A stretch of 64,000 bases of DNA from Stieleria maiorica (lineage in GTDB: Bacteria; Planctomycetota; Planctomycetia; Pirellulales; Pirellulaceae). Position numbers and translations under genes: made by a program. Below the pieces are notes generated by a model. The model was given only the letters and a program-made list of their open reading frames with translations, did no database searches and was not told the origin of the DNA. Every line of letters begins with the position of its first letter. Within the stretch, counting starts at the first letter, position 1. The stretch is taken from NCBI RefSeq assembly GCF_008035925.1, contig NZ_CP036264.1, positions 4,958,402 through 5,022,401 on the forward strand, given 5' to 3'. Positions 46,566 to 55,615 of this stretch are shown piece by piece.

Positions 46566-48299
46566 TCAGGGGTTTGACTGCTCGGCGGAGTAGCGTTGGG
46601 CGAGGCGCCGGTGCTGCGACGCGAGGTCTTCTTCGCCGATTTTTTCGTACGCGATCGCCAGCGCCGGATGGGCCAACGGACGCATCGCCGGTTCCTTGAG
46701 CGCGGCTTCCAAGTCCACGATCGCGTCGGAATAGCGTTCCAATTTCAACAGGATCTGTCCGCGGGTTTCCAGCAAGTAGGGATGTCCGGGCAACTGATCC
46801 AGTGCTGCGTCAGAAAGCCTGAGCGCCTGGGGCAATTGGCGACTGTCTCCATTTTGCGACAGCGTGACGGCCAAATTGTTGAGCAGACCGGCCATGTTCT
46901 TCCATTCGTTGGCGGCGAGCGAGAGATGGCGTTGCGCGCTCTCGCTGTCGCCCGACAGGAGCGCCACGGTGCCTTCGATAAAGTGCATCGCTGGCGGATC
47001 GACCCCACTGAGCAACTTTTTGCGAACGCTGCGCAGGTCGTGATCGTCCGCTTCACTGCATTCGATGGAAAACTGAACGACGGCCTCAAGCACGACAGGG
47101 CTTTTGGGCGCCAATTCCAACGCCTCGTAAAGGATCGGGCCCCGTTCGGCCAGAGTTTCGCGGACACCGACAGCACGTTTGAGCCGTTCGGCGGTAAAGA
47201 TTCTCGCTTCCCCGGCTGCCGCCAGCAACAACGCGTCACGGGTCAATTGATAGCCCTCGGTCAACACCTCAAACGCTTTTTCGTCTTGCTCATCGAGCAC
47301 CAGCGCCTGCGCCAGATTGAGACGCTTCTCGATCGACGTCGGATCGGCCAATAACTCGGGGCGAATGAAGCGGATCGCATCTTTGGCAAACTCCTGCACC
47401 GTCAAGTAATCCCCGTTCTGTTGCGCCAGCCGATGAGCGAGTTGGGCGGCGACCAGGTTGACGGCGGGGTCGACATCGGCGATGGATTCGTACAACGCCA
47501 GCGCGTCACGTGATGCACCGATCTCGGCCAAAAACCGGGCGTAGATTTTTTTGGCGAAAATGGCGCGCTGGGATGGCAAGTTGGTCATTGCCACGGTGGC
47601 ACAGCGGTGACAGATCTTTTTCTCGTCCTCGCTCCACTGTGCTCGCAGAATCAATTCGATTTCTTGAGCGTTGTTTTCGCCCCCCGCCGACGGCACGTCC
47701 TGATAGATCAGTGCTTTGAGCATCCACAGTGCCGCCGGTCCATGCTCCTCTTGGATGGCCAGACGATAGATCGCCATCCGAGCCGATTCCTTCTTGCCCA
47801 ACTCGTCATCGAGCATCGCCAATTGATATTGGTGCTCCAAGTTGTCCGGGTCGATCGCCAACAGACGCTGCACGGCGACGGAGGCAACCGCCGTGTTCCC
47901 CTCCGCCAGTGAAGTGCGCAGGGTGTCCAAATAAATCGTTTGAGTCGTCGCTTGATCGCGCCGCACAATGATCACGACGACGGCGAACAGGACCACGGCG
48001 ACGACGATCGCCGGCAGCGAAGGGGCGAGCGTCCGATAGGGTCGACTGACAATCCAGCTGACAAAGAAACGGCCCCCCCAGGCGATCCAGTACAAAGGAT
48101 TGACCGCTTGCGTCCAGGAGATCGGCGATTCATCGTCGGCCAAATCCCGACGTAAGCGTTTTGCCCATTCATGCTGGGGAAACGAAAATGCATCGATCGT
48201 GACGTCGACCACATTGAGCGTCCGTGGCAGCCGCACCACAAACCGCAGCGCTGAAACCAACGATCGCCACCAATGGCGGAGAATCCTGAACGCGTTCAT
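46566..48299 (-). CDS. Membrane-anchored TPR protein linked to the exosortase
   Basis: The protein has 577 residues from ATG 48299, which overlaps the exosortase stop as ATGA. Hydrophobic segments lie near residues 65-80 and 85-106, followed by repeated tetratricopeptide-like helices to about 570 (for example LNLAQALVLDEQDEKAFEVL and LEAALKEPAMRPLAHPALAI). TPR scaffold proteins are common companions of exosortase loci in other bacteria (PEP-CTERM TPR proteins). It probably scaffolds protein or polysaccharide export at the membrane. The translational overlap makes a functional link with the exosortase likely. Confidence 0.78.
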   Translation of the reverse strand: MNAFRILRHWWRSLVSALRFVVRLPRTLNVVDVTIDAFSFPQHEWAKRLRRDLADDESPISWTQAVNPLYWIAWGGRFFVSWIVSRPYRTLAPSLPAIVVAVVLFAVVVIIVRRDQATTQTIYLDTLRTSLAEGNTAVASVAVQRLLAIDPDNLEHQYQLAMLDDELGKKESARMAIYRLAIQEEHGPAALWMLKALIYQDVPSAGGENNAQEIELILRAQWSEDEKKICHRCATVAMTNLPSQRAIFAKKIYARFLAEIGASRDALALYESIADVDPAVNLVAAQLAHRLAQQNGDYLTVQEFAKDAIRFIRPELLADPTSIEKRLNLAQALVLDEQDEKAFEVLTEGYQLTRDALLLAAAGEARIFTAERLKRAVGVRETLAERGPILYEALELAPKSPVVLEAVVQFSIECSEADDHDLRSVRKKLLSGVDPPAMHFIEGTVALLSGDSESAQRHLSLAANEWKNMAGLLNNLAVTLSQNGDSRQLPQALRLSDAALDQLPGHPYLLETRGQILLKLERYSDAIVDLEAALKEPAMRPLAHPALAIAYEKIGEEDLASQHRRLAQRYSAEQSNP

Positions 48300-50155
48300 G
48301 GACCGGTCTCCCCATCGATCCACATCGTCAGATTCGTTCCGTTTGCATCGGCTGGTGAGATCGAGTTTGGTCCGTCGAGTTCATCCAGAACCGTCTGACG
48401 AAAGGAATCAAATAGCGATTGAAGCTTTTCCAACTGGTCGGGGATAAGTGGTTTTTGCGTTTGCGTCCACAGCTGGAGCATCATGATCTTGGACTGCAGT
48501 GATCGACGGTCTTTCATCCGATCGTCGAATAGGGAATACAGACCGCTCATCGGCGCTGCAACAAGTTCTCCGTCACGCGTCAATCCGCAAAACAGCAAGG
48601 TACCGAACTCGCCGGTGTCGCGTACCATTTCTGCGTAGGAAACCTGCCATCGATCGAGCTGGGAGATGGTTGAATCCTGCGACTCGCCGATCGGCTCAAG
48701 CGTCGGATCCCAATCGTTCACCTGCCAACCGTCTCCGCTGTAGCACAGTCGCATGTCATGCCATTCCGGGTACGGCTGGCTGACAGCGATCCGTACCGCC
48801 ATTCCGTCCAAGTACATCGTCCAGACGTCGGCATGATGCCCCAGTTGTTTGCTGTTCGCATCTCGCAGCGCTTCATGATCGGTGATTGCCGAGGCGTAGG
48901 CGGTGCGATTCATCAGTGTTGCGTCGGGATCCCAAAGCAAGGGGCGTTCGGCGTTGGCAACTTGCTGTTCATATCGCGTCGCCACAATTCGATAGTTCAA
49001 TCCCAAACTGGGCAGGCAAAACAACGCCGCGCCGGCCAACATCACGATTCCATAGGAGGATGCTGCGAGACCGCCTTCTTCAGGCGACGTGGTATCGACG
49101 ACTGTTGCGGGATGGTCCGGTTGGTGCCGCTGTTCCGATCCCTCTGTTCTGTCCCCTTCTGTTCTGTCCCCCTCCGTTCCGTACGTCGAGCAACGGTTCC
49201 ACAACCAAGTGACGGGATTGCTGAACTGCCCCGATTCGTCAGCGGGGACAGGAAAGAACAGGACGCGCAGAAGACGATCGGTCGACAGGACCATCAATGC
49301 GGCGATGACCAGACAAATCCAGCCCAAGATCTCGTGCGGCGTCCCGCTCGACAAATCAGTGTCGTACCATTCCTGGGCCAAGGCGACCGAGTTGATTCGC
49401 ACCACATTCATCACCATCGCCCAAAGGATTCCGATGGCCAGATACGCCGGCGCAGCCATGATCGGACGTCGACGATACACCATCCACAAGCACACCAAAA
49501 ACAGGATGGTGAACAACGACTGCACGCCGCTGCAAGCTTCTTCGACAAACAGCGTCCCGCCGGGAAGCTCGATCACATTGCCACGTAAATAGTGTGTGAC
49601 ACCGAGAAAATCCAGCAAATAGCTGCTGACCTGTGAGGTCATGCGCTGCAGCGACGTCGTTAACTTCAAGTCCAGGTTCAGCGGAAGCCGTATCGTCATC
49701 AACAACAATAAGCTCAGGTACGTCAACCGCTCTGTCCCGCCTGCGGACGAACGGTGGGTACCCAACCATGCCGTGATCGCCATCGCAAATGAGATCGATG
49801 ACAACCACGGTGAAACGCGGTAGGCGGCGACAAGGTTGAGCAACACAGAAACAGCGACGACCGCGATCGCGGTGGGGCTGGACGGCAAGTGAGACCGATA
49901 GTCCCAACGGAATAGCACCAGGGCAGCCAGAGACACATAGAGAGGAATAATGTATCCGTACTGGTCTAATTCGCTCAGCCATCCCAGATAAATCGCGACC
50001 CCGGGAAGTGGAGAAATCAATACCAGCGTCCAAAAGACGGCTGCGAGATAGTGAGGTCGGGGCGAGTCTTGCATCGAAGTGACGGCAGGCATTCGGCGGG
50101 ATGGAAGCCGAGACGCTAATAATTTACGGTCGGTGCTTCGGGGGGGAACAGTCAC
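48296..50155 (-). CDS. xrtU: Exosortase (U-type) fused to an EpsI-like C-terminal part
   Basis: The protein has 619 residues from GTG 50155; ATG codons at 50092 and 50074 are possible starts. About eight membrane helices lie within residues 38-300. The exosortase triad is present: Cys208 (EEACSGVQSL), Arg253 (VVRINSVAL) and His274 (GTPHEILGW). The helices are followed by a polar linker with three TEGDR-like repeats, one more helix (about 370-390) and a roughly 220-residue EpsI-like region. Exosortases recognise a PEP-CTERM tail and anchor or release the protein at the surface. The U label is from memory of the planctomycete subtype. The PEP-CTERM gene next door is a likely substrate. Confidence 0.87.
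   Translation of the reverse strand: MTVPPRSTDRKLLASRLPSRRMPAVTSMQDSPRPHYLAAVFWTLVLISPLPGVAIYLGWLSELDQYGYIIPLYVSLAALVLFRWDYRSHLPSSPTAIAVVAVSVLLNLVAAYRVSPWLSSISFAMAITAWLGTHRSSAGGTERLTYLSLLLLMTIRLPLNLDLKLTTSLQRMTSQVSSYLLDFLGVTHYLRGNVIELPGGTLFVEEACSGVQSLFTILFLVCLWMVYRRRPIMAAPAYLAIGILWAMVMNVVRINSVALAQEWYDTDLSSGTPHEILGWICLVIAALMVLSTDRLLRVLFFPVPADESGQFSNPVTWLWNRCSTYGTEGDRTEGDRTEGSEQRHQPDHPATVVDTTSPEEGGLAASSYGIVMLAGAALFCLPSLGLNYRIVATRYEQQVANAERPLLWDPDATLMNRTAYASAITDHEALRDANSKQLGHHADVWTMYLDGMAVRIAVSQPYPEWHDMRLCYSGDGWQVNDWDPTLEPIGESQDSTISQLDRWQVSYAEMVRDTGEFGTLLFCGLTRDGELVAAPMSGLYSLFDDRMKDRRSLQSKIMMLQLWTQTQKPLIPDQLEKLQSLFDSFRQTVLDELDGPNSISPADANGTNLTMWIDGETGP
49140..49178 (-). repeat. In-frame 15-base repeats in the exosortase linker
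   Basis: Nearly three copies of a 15-base unit encode TEGDR repeated in the linker between the exosortase core and the EpsI-like part. Copy number of such a repeat can vary without a frameshift. Confidence 0.7.
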
Positions 50156-50292
50156 ATAGCCCCTGATCCTCTCACAATGTTCAGCGCTAAATCCAGGTAG
50201 AACCCGCAGGAGTCCATGAAAAAAGGCAAGAACCTCTTGATGAGATCCTCGCCCAATGGCTACTCGCGTTTATTCGGATTGTAGGTCCGCCG

Positions 50293-50913
50293 CTATTTTT
50301 CCGCTTCGGTCGTGGCCTTCGCCTTGCTTCTCTGCCGCCGACGGTACCCGATTCCGCAGCCGCCGATCACCAACCCGCTCAATGCAATCATGGTGTTCGG
50401 TTCAGGGGCACCGCGAATCACCCCCATGGCTCGAAGCGGTCCGGATTTGAAGTTCATCGACGTCGGACCGGCGATCATCTTGGACAGCGTCAACGGGTTC
50501 AGATCATCCGAGCCGACCGTGTTTGTCGGCTTCACGAATGCAAACGTGTAACGAGTGATCGTCGGACCGAGTAGCCCGGCGGCGATCGTGCCGTCGACGC
50601 TGAAAATATCCTCACCGGAGGTTCCGGCGTTATTTGCCAGGGCAAATTCACCGGAAGTTGCAACCGTCACTTGCGGATCCGAGCTGTTTGCCAAAAACGT
50701 AAAATCCCCAGTGACTGTCGAAAGGCCGGTCGCACTGGGGGTGTACGTGTAGCTCACCACGAAATCCCGAGGCAGCGAGTTCAAGACCGGCCCGGCGACT
50801 TGCAGCCCGCCTGCTGGGATTGTCCCCATAAACGATACAACCGCGGCATGAGTCGTAGAAACGCAAAGTGCGAACGAGAGTGCAGCGGCGGGGAGAATTC
50901 GCTTCAATAGCAT
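50293..50913 (-). CDS. PEP-CTERM surface protein
   Basis: The protein has 206 residues. A signal peptide ends near THA (21-23). A middle beta-rich domain (about 25-160) is followed by the sorting tail: P170-E171-P172, a hydrophobic stretch MIALSGLVIGGCGIGY, then RRRQR. This is the tripartite PEP-CTERM signal that an exosortase processes. It lies 137 bp upstream of the exosortase gene on the same strand, so the pair is likely substrate and enzyme. The middle domain has no recognised function. Exopolysaccharide links in other exosortase systems suggest a matrix role (inference). Confidence 0.85.
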   Translation of the reverse strand: MLLKRILPAAALSFALCVSTTHAAVVSFMGTIPAGGLQVAGPVLNSLPRDFVVSYTYTPSATGLSTVTGDFTFLANSSDPQVTVATSGEFALANNAGTSGEDIFSVDGTIAAGLLGPTITRYTFAFVKPTNTVGSDDLNPLTLSKMIAGPTSMNFKSGPLRAMGVIRGAPEPNTMIALSGLVIGGCGIGYRRRQRSKAKATTEAEK

Positions 50914-51238
50914 GTTCGGTTGTCCAGTGAAACTGTATTCAGCATGAGGAGCCGGTCAGGACGCACAGGTTAGTACGTGCAACAGCAAATGCAACCGAAT
51001 CTTATTCGAAAACCCTCCCCTTGAAGACATTCCCTGGGACAGACCGACCAATCGTCTCAGACCGTGCCCGCCGCGCGCGCGCCATTTCGGTGCCACCCAC
51101 CAATCTATCCTAGCTGGTGCCACCCATCTATTGACTGACGGGACTGGCTTTTGGTGCCACCGGCCTTTGGTGCCACCCACCGATTGACTGGCTGTGGGAA
51201 GGTGGTAGAATCGGCACGCTCGAACTGGGGAGGGTGCT
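50914..51238. other. 325-bp gap with REP-like repeats before the RAYT gene
   Basis: It holds the divergent leader of the PEP-CTERM gene and, from 51089 to 51181, four copies of GGTGCCACC. A strong ribosome binding site (GGGGAGGG, 51227-51234) precedes the RAYT ATG at 51239. Confidence 0.7.
51089..51181. repeat. Four direct GGTGCCACCCACC elements upstream of the RAYT gene
   Basis: Copies at 51089-51101, 51116-51127, 51153-51162 and 51169-51181. Two are followed by related ATTGACTG sequences. Each contains the near-palindrome GGTG-C-CACC. The reverse complement occurs twice on the other side of the RAYT gene. Confidence 0.85.
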
Positions 51239-52399
51239 ATGGGACGTGCATTGCGGTCGGAGCAGTTTGATCCGGCGGAGATTTCGATGATGCACTGCGT
51301 GCAGCGGTGCGTGCGAAGGGCCTATCTGGCCGGCGTGGATCCGCAGACCGGAAAGGATTACGGCTTTCGCCGTGAATGGATCCGGCGGCGGATGGAGGCC
51401 CTCGCTTCGGTTTTTGGCGTCGATGTGCTGACCTACGCCATCCTCTCCAATCACATGCACCTGATCCTTCGCAACCGCCCCGACGTCGTTCAAGCCTGGT
51501 CGGATCAGGAGGTCGCGATTCGCTGGCTAAGAGTCTTTCCCGGGCGGCGACTGGAAGAACACCTCGCCGAACCGACCGAAAACGATGTCGCCACTTTGGC
51601 ACGTGACAAGGAAAGGCTGGCAGAGATTCGACATCGACTGTCGGATCTGTCCTGGTTCATGCGTGCACTGAGTGAACCGATCGCCCGCATGGCCAACAAA
51701 CAGGATGAATGCACGGGACGGTTCTGGGAGGGCCGTTTCAAGGCGCAGGCGATTGCCGATGAAGCGGGCTTGCTGGCCTGTGCGATGTACGTGGACCTGA
51801 ATCCCGTTCGGGCGGCGATGGCGGAAACGCCGGATCAGGCCCCTCACACCTCGGCCTACGACCGCATCAAAGCAGATCAAGGTGACCAGATCGACTCAGC
51901 GGCGTTTGACTTGGTTCCCGTTGACACGGCGGAGGCAGGGAAAACGATTCGCGAAACGCCGGTCGAAGCGTTGAAGGAGCGACGCAAGAAGAAACGCGTC
52001 AATCCGACCGGCAAGCGGATTCGGCGTGACGGCTGGCTGGCGCCGTTTCGGCTGGGGAAGAAGCCGGCGAGTGACCCAGAGCTCAGCGAAGGCGGCGTGC
52101 GCGCCAGTGACAAGGGGTTTCTGGATCTGGACTGGGGCGACTATTTGAAGCTGCTGCGGTGGACGGCCAAGCAAAGTGACGAAGGGTCGGGGCGCGAAGT
52201 TCCCGAGGGCATGCAGTCGGTGCTGACCCGATTGGGAATCGATCTGTCGATGTGGCGTGACTTGGTATGGAACTTCAAGCGGTACTTTGGCCAGAGTTGT
52301 TGCGCGGGATCACCGAGCGCGATGGGCAAGTTCGCTGAATCGACCGGCCGTCACTGGTCCAAGGGGCAGCGGAGCGTCGCCCAATGCTTCGCCGCGTGA
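51239..52399 (+). CDS. RAYT-like Y1-transposase family protein (REP-associated)
   Basis: The protein has 386 residues with a strong ribosome binding site. The HUH-type motif is SNHMHLIL (His-x-His, near 70), and TGRFWEGRFKAQ (near 160) follows in family order. RAYTs usually carry a Tyr about 10 residues before the GRFWEGRF segment, in a YxxxxN-type helix; here the region reads SEPIARMANKQDE, with Pro at that position. Other Tyr residues exist, but none in that helix. The C-terminal part (about 250-386) is rich in Lys, Arg and Trp and not recognised. RAYTs recognise REP hairpins. GGTGCCACCCACC repeats face it from both sides. Confidence 0.8.
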   Translation: MGRALRSEQFDPAEISMMHCVQRCVRRAYLAGVDPQTGKDYGFRREWIRRRMEALASVFGVDVLTYAILSNHMHLILRNRPDVVQAWSDQEVAIRWLRVFPGRRLEEHLAEPTENDVATLARDKERLAEIRHRLSDLSWFMRALSEPIARMANKQDECTGRFWEGRFKAQAIADEAGLLACAMYVDLNPVRAAMAETPDQAPHTSAYDRIKADQGDQIDSAAFDLVPVDTAEAGKTIRETPVEALKERRKKKRVNPTGKRIRRDGWLAPFRLGKKPASDPELSEGGVRASDKGFLDLDWGDYLKLLRWTAKQSDEGSGREVPEGMQSVLTRLGIDLSMWRDLVWNFKRYFGQSCCAGSPSAMGKFAESTGRHWSKGQRSVAQCFAA

Positions 52400-52758
52400 A
52401 CGCGATGGGATTGGTATGCGGGTGACGCGAACCAAACGTGAAGGCTGATAACCACCGGCGTCCTTGCCGAGCAAGCCATCGTGTCTTTGTCAAACAGCGG
52501 TCATACGACTGTTCGCGGTCTCCCAATGGCTGTATTCACGGCAAATCCGCTTACTCTCACCCAGCAGATTGTCTGACGGCCTTCGACAGAGCCGGTCAAG
52601 TTGATTGGCAATCTTCTCTCGCACGGTGAATGATAAGCGCGTGGCACTGCACCATCGTTCTGTTGGTAAATCGCGACTGGCTGACGAACGTCAACGTTTT
52701 GGTGGGTGGCACCAAATTGAGGAGCGTGGTGGGTGGCACCAGGCGGGGGAGAAGGGGA
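52400..52758. other. 359-bp gap downstream of the RAYT gene
   Basis: The first 300 bases hold nothing recognisable. The two inverted GGTGGGTGGCACC elements lie close to the Wzy-like gene end. Confidence 0.6.
52701..52740. repeat. Two GGTGGGTGGCACC elements downstream of the RAYT gene
   Basis: Copies at 52701-52713 and 52728-52740, each the exact reverse complement of GGTGCCACCCACC at 51089 and 51169. They lie 18 bases before the stop codon of the Wzy-like gene. Confidence 0.9.
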
Positions 52759-54156
52759 CTAGCGGAGGCGGGATGCAGCGCTCGCGACGGAACGTTGTGG
52801 AAGGGAGGTTCCCAGCCCGAGTGTGCCGATGAAAACGCCCGCAAAGAGTAGCACCCATAACGCATTGGGTGGATCTCCGCTGAAGTGCTGGTGCGACGCC
52901 ACGAACGAGGCAAAGTTGGCCATCACCAGCGCAAAGAACATCGCCTGCAATTCGATCAACGGCAGGTAGGTTTGCTGACGAATCAACCGACGGCAATTTG
53001 AAAGCAACAGGGCGACCGAAATCGAAATGAGAACGATGCCGGGAATCCCGAGTTCCTTGAACAGACGCGTGATTCCATCCTCTTGCCACGCATCGTGGCG
53101 TTCTTCAACCGCAAAGTGTTGTGCCCCTTGCGTCGCGACCCCCAACCCTGATCCCATCAAGCCCGACTGACGCAACGTCTCGACGATGCCCATCCCCACG
53201 TTGTCCCTCAACCGAGGCGCGACGTCGCTGATCGTGGTTGCATAATACGCTTGGTGATCGGCAATCCCTTCTTGATCACGATAGATCAGCAGTGGTACCG
53301 CGCCGATCGCAACGATCAATAGTAGATAGCTTCCGACCTGAACGAGATTTCGCCGAGCCGCCAACTGGATGTACAGAAGGTAGGCGACGACAAAGATCAC
53401 AGGCATGATCAACATCTTTCGCCGACCACACAACAACAACGGTACAAAACTCCAAACCGCCGTTGTCAACCACAACGGATTGATCCTGCGACGCAAACCA
53501 GGCTTATCCCCGCGATTGAGCAGCAGGATGGCGGAAACCATCAGCGCATTGGCCGCATGAAACCCAGCGATGTCGGGGCTGCGAAAGAACCCAGAGATCA
53601 GTCGCACAATCACTCCGGGCATGTGCCGGATCCACTCAAACCCCGCAAGCCCTCCCAGGGCCGGCCAGTCCCATTGAAGCCATTCCGCCACCGCCCCGAC
53701 GAAAGCGACGCAATTGACAATCAAGTAGACCTGAAGAAGTCGTCTCAAGTGCCCCAAATGAAACGCCAATGCGATCCCAAGTCCGACCCCAAGCAACGGT
53801 GCCGCGTAAGAGATAAACCCCAGCGCCGCAAGCAGAATACCGTTCTGATAAAGCGCAAGCGAAATCATCGCGCCGGGCAAAAGTCCGAGCACATACCACG
53901 TGATGACCTTCTCTACCCATGGAAACCGACTTCGTATCTGCCGCAGTCCGGTACCGGCCCCGAAAAACAGATTCACAAAAGCCGCCGCCCAAACCACGCT
54001 CACGCAATAGGTGACCAAAGTCGGCTCGCCATCAGCTAGTTTACGAACCGGATCGCGGACACAATCCAACACGATCGCGATCGGCAATCCGAGTCGCCAA
54101 TCGGTGGCGGCGAGCAGCGCACCGATTCCGACCGTGATGTAAAAGATGAACTCCAC
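52759..54156 (-). CDS. O-antigen ligase / Wzy-like polymerase membrane protein
   Basis: The protein has 465 residues from GTG 54156 (EFIFYITVGIGALLAATDW), one base past the upstream stop. It has about ten hydrophobic helices, a long external loop near 300-370 (SDVAPRLRDNVGMGIVETLRQ, QGAQHFAVEERHDAWQEDG), and a GSGLG stretch, in the Wzy/WaaL/O-antigen ligase style. Its place at the end of the glycosyltransferase operon supports a role as polymerase for the exported polysaccharide. Which of the two activities it has cannot be read from sequence. Confidence 0.78.
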   Translation of the reverse strand: MEFIFYITVGIGALLAATDWRLGLPIAIVLDCVRDPVRKLADGEPTLVTYCVSVVWAAAFVNLFFGAGTGLRQIRSRFPWVEKVITWYVLGLLPGAMISLALYQNGILLAALGFISYAAPLLGVGLGIALAFHLGHLRRLLQVYLIVNCVAFVGAVAEWLQWDWPALGGLAGFEWIRHMPGVIVRLISGFFRSPDIAGFHAANALMVSAILLLNRGDKPGLRRRINPLWLTTAVWSFVPLLLCGRRKMLIMPVIFVVAYLLYIQLAARRNLVQVGSYLLLIVAIGAVPLLIYRDQEGIADHQAYYATTISDVAPRLRDNVGMGIVETLRQSGLMGSGLGVATQGAQHFAVEERHDAWQEDGITRLFKELGIPGIVLISISVALLLSNCRRLIRQQTYLPLIELQAMFFALVMANFASFVASHQHFSGDPPNALWVLLFAGVFIGTLGLGTSLPQRSVASAASRLR

Positions 54157-54157
54157 G

Positions 54158-55045
54158 TCAACCTGCCCCTGACGCGCCGTCGGACACAGCGGGTTCTGGT
54201 TCGGATTTGCGAATCGAGATCATTGTCTCGTAACAAGCCATCATTCGGCAAAACCTTAATCCAGCAGCACCGTCCATGAATCCGCGCCGCAGGACGTATT
54301 GATAAAGGAAACGCAGCAGACCGCGAGCGGGCATCTTTCGAGCCAACGACCTCAGCGCCCGCCTGCGACGACTCGAGTCGAAACGGAGTATATCCGATAC
54401 ACCACCTGAGCCCGTTTCGCCCCGTTCCCTCGCCGCTTCACGCCCCGCATAGCGGACGTGCCTGATCCACCAATCATCCATCCCCCGACTAAACGCTTCG
54501 TGGACAAACGGCGTTGGGATCGTCCCCATTTCACCCTCCACCACCGGCACCGGGACTTCACCATGCCCGCTGTCTTCGAATCGCGCACGGCCGCGACGGA
54601 CCAGACGCATGATCCAGACCGGGAAACCGTCGGAATATCGCAACCAGACTCCATCCAACATCGTTTTGCGGCACGTGCGGAAGGCGACGACCTGTGGCCG
54701 CGCTGATGAGATCGCCTTGCCAATTCCTTCGGCGAACTCCCTCGTCGAGATCTCGTCGGCGTCCAGCATCAACACCCACTCGTTCCGCAATCCGGCATGA
54801 TCGAGCGCCCAGTTTCGCTGGCAAGCAAACGTCTCAAACACATGCTGGACGACGCGAGCCCCTGATCGCTCGGCCAATCCGACGGTCGCGTCGGTCGAAC
54901 CGTCATCGACCACCACGACTTCGTCCGCCCACGCCAGAGAATCCACACATCGCACGATGTTGGATTCTTCGTTTTTAGCCAGCACGACGGCCGAAACCGG
55001 CAGCCGCATCGGTCGCTCCGGATTGTCCGATCGATCTGGCGTCAC
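54158..55045 (-). CDS. Family 2 glycosyltransferase
   Basis: The protein has 295 residues. GT-A fold: PVSAVVLAKNEESNIVRCVDSL (about 16-37), DEVVVVDDGSTDATV (DD pair), LMLDADE (DxD-type metal site). It resembles the LPS core glycosyltransferase WaaE/KdtX class. It transfers a sugar from a nucleotide donor at the inner membrane. It overlaps the acetyltransferase gene by 4 bases. Sugar specificity unknown. Confidence 0.88.
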   Translation of the reverse strand: MTPDRSDNPERPMRLPVSAVVLAKNEESNIVRCVDSLAWADEVVVVDDGSTDATVGLAERSGARVVQHVFETFACQRNWALDHAGLRNEWVLMLDADEISTREFAEGIGKAISSARPQVVAFRTCRKTMLDGVWLRYSDGFPVWIMRLVRRGRARFEDSGHGEVPVPVVEGEMGTIPTPFVHEAFSRGMDDWWIRHVRYAGREAARERGETGSGGVSDILRFDSSRRRRALRSLARKMPARGLLRFLYQYVLRRGFMDGAAGLRFCRMMACYETMISIRKSEPEPAVSDGASGAG

Positions 55046-55605
55046 GATTGAATCTCTCGCTTGCGAATCTCACGGGCCGGATTGCCGGCAACGATCATCC
55101 ATTCCGGGACGTCTTTGGTGACCACACCGCAGGCACCCACCACGGCTCCCTGATGGACTGTCACGCCTGGACCGACAAAGGCTTTGGCACAGACCCACGC
55201 CGCGTCACCGATGCGAATCGGTGAGGTCACCAGACGCATCGTCGGGTCGGCCAAATCATGTGACGCGGCACACAGATAACTGTACTGTGAGACGGTCGCA
55301 TGATCGCCGATCGTGATCGTCGCGACATTATAAACGTCCACATGATGCCCGATCGAGCTGTCACGCCCGACCACCAGATTCCACGGCGCCCAAATTCTCA
55401 CCGTCGGGTCAATTCGCGAGCGAGCGGTCACCGTCGCCCCAAAACACCGCAACACCAAGACGCGCCAGCGGAACATGATCCGCGGCGAAGGGCGAAACAA
55501 CAGCCACCAACACACGCACCACAAGACGCGTCCGATCTTGTTGGCCATCGAATGCGATGACGGACAGGCGGCGCGGGACGTGTCGAGCTGGGTTTCAGGT
55601 TTCAC
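55042..55605 (-). CDS. LbetaH (hexapeptide-repeat) acetyltransferase, WcaF-like
   Basis: The protein has 187 residues from GTG 55605. The internal ATG at 55548 (MANKIGRVLWCVCWWLLF) is the likelier start, since the first 19 residues come from a small repeated tract. A left-handed beta-helix follows (DPTVRIWAPWNLVVGRDSSIGHHVDVYNVATITIGDHATV), then the typical TSPIRIGDAAWVCAKAFVGPGVTVHQGAVVGACGVVTKDVP. It matches colanic-acid-type WcaF O-acetyltransferases. It probably acetylates a sugar of the polysaccharide in the cytoplasm before export. Confidence 0.88.
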   Translation of the reverse strand: MKPETQLDTSRAACPSSHSMANKIGRVLWCVCWWLLFRPSPRIMFRWRVLVLRCFGATVTARSRIDPTVRIWAPWNLVVGRDSSIGHHVDVYNVATITIGDHATVSQYSYLCAASHDLADPTMRLVTSPIRIGDAAWVCAKAFVGPGVTVHQGAVVGACGVVTKDVPEWMIVAGNPAREIRKREIQS

Positions 55606-55615
55606 GTGTCAGGTT

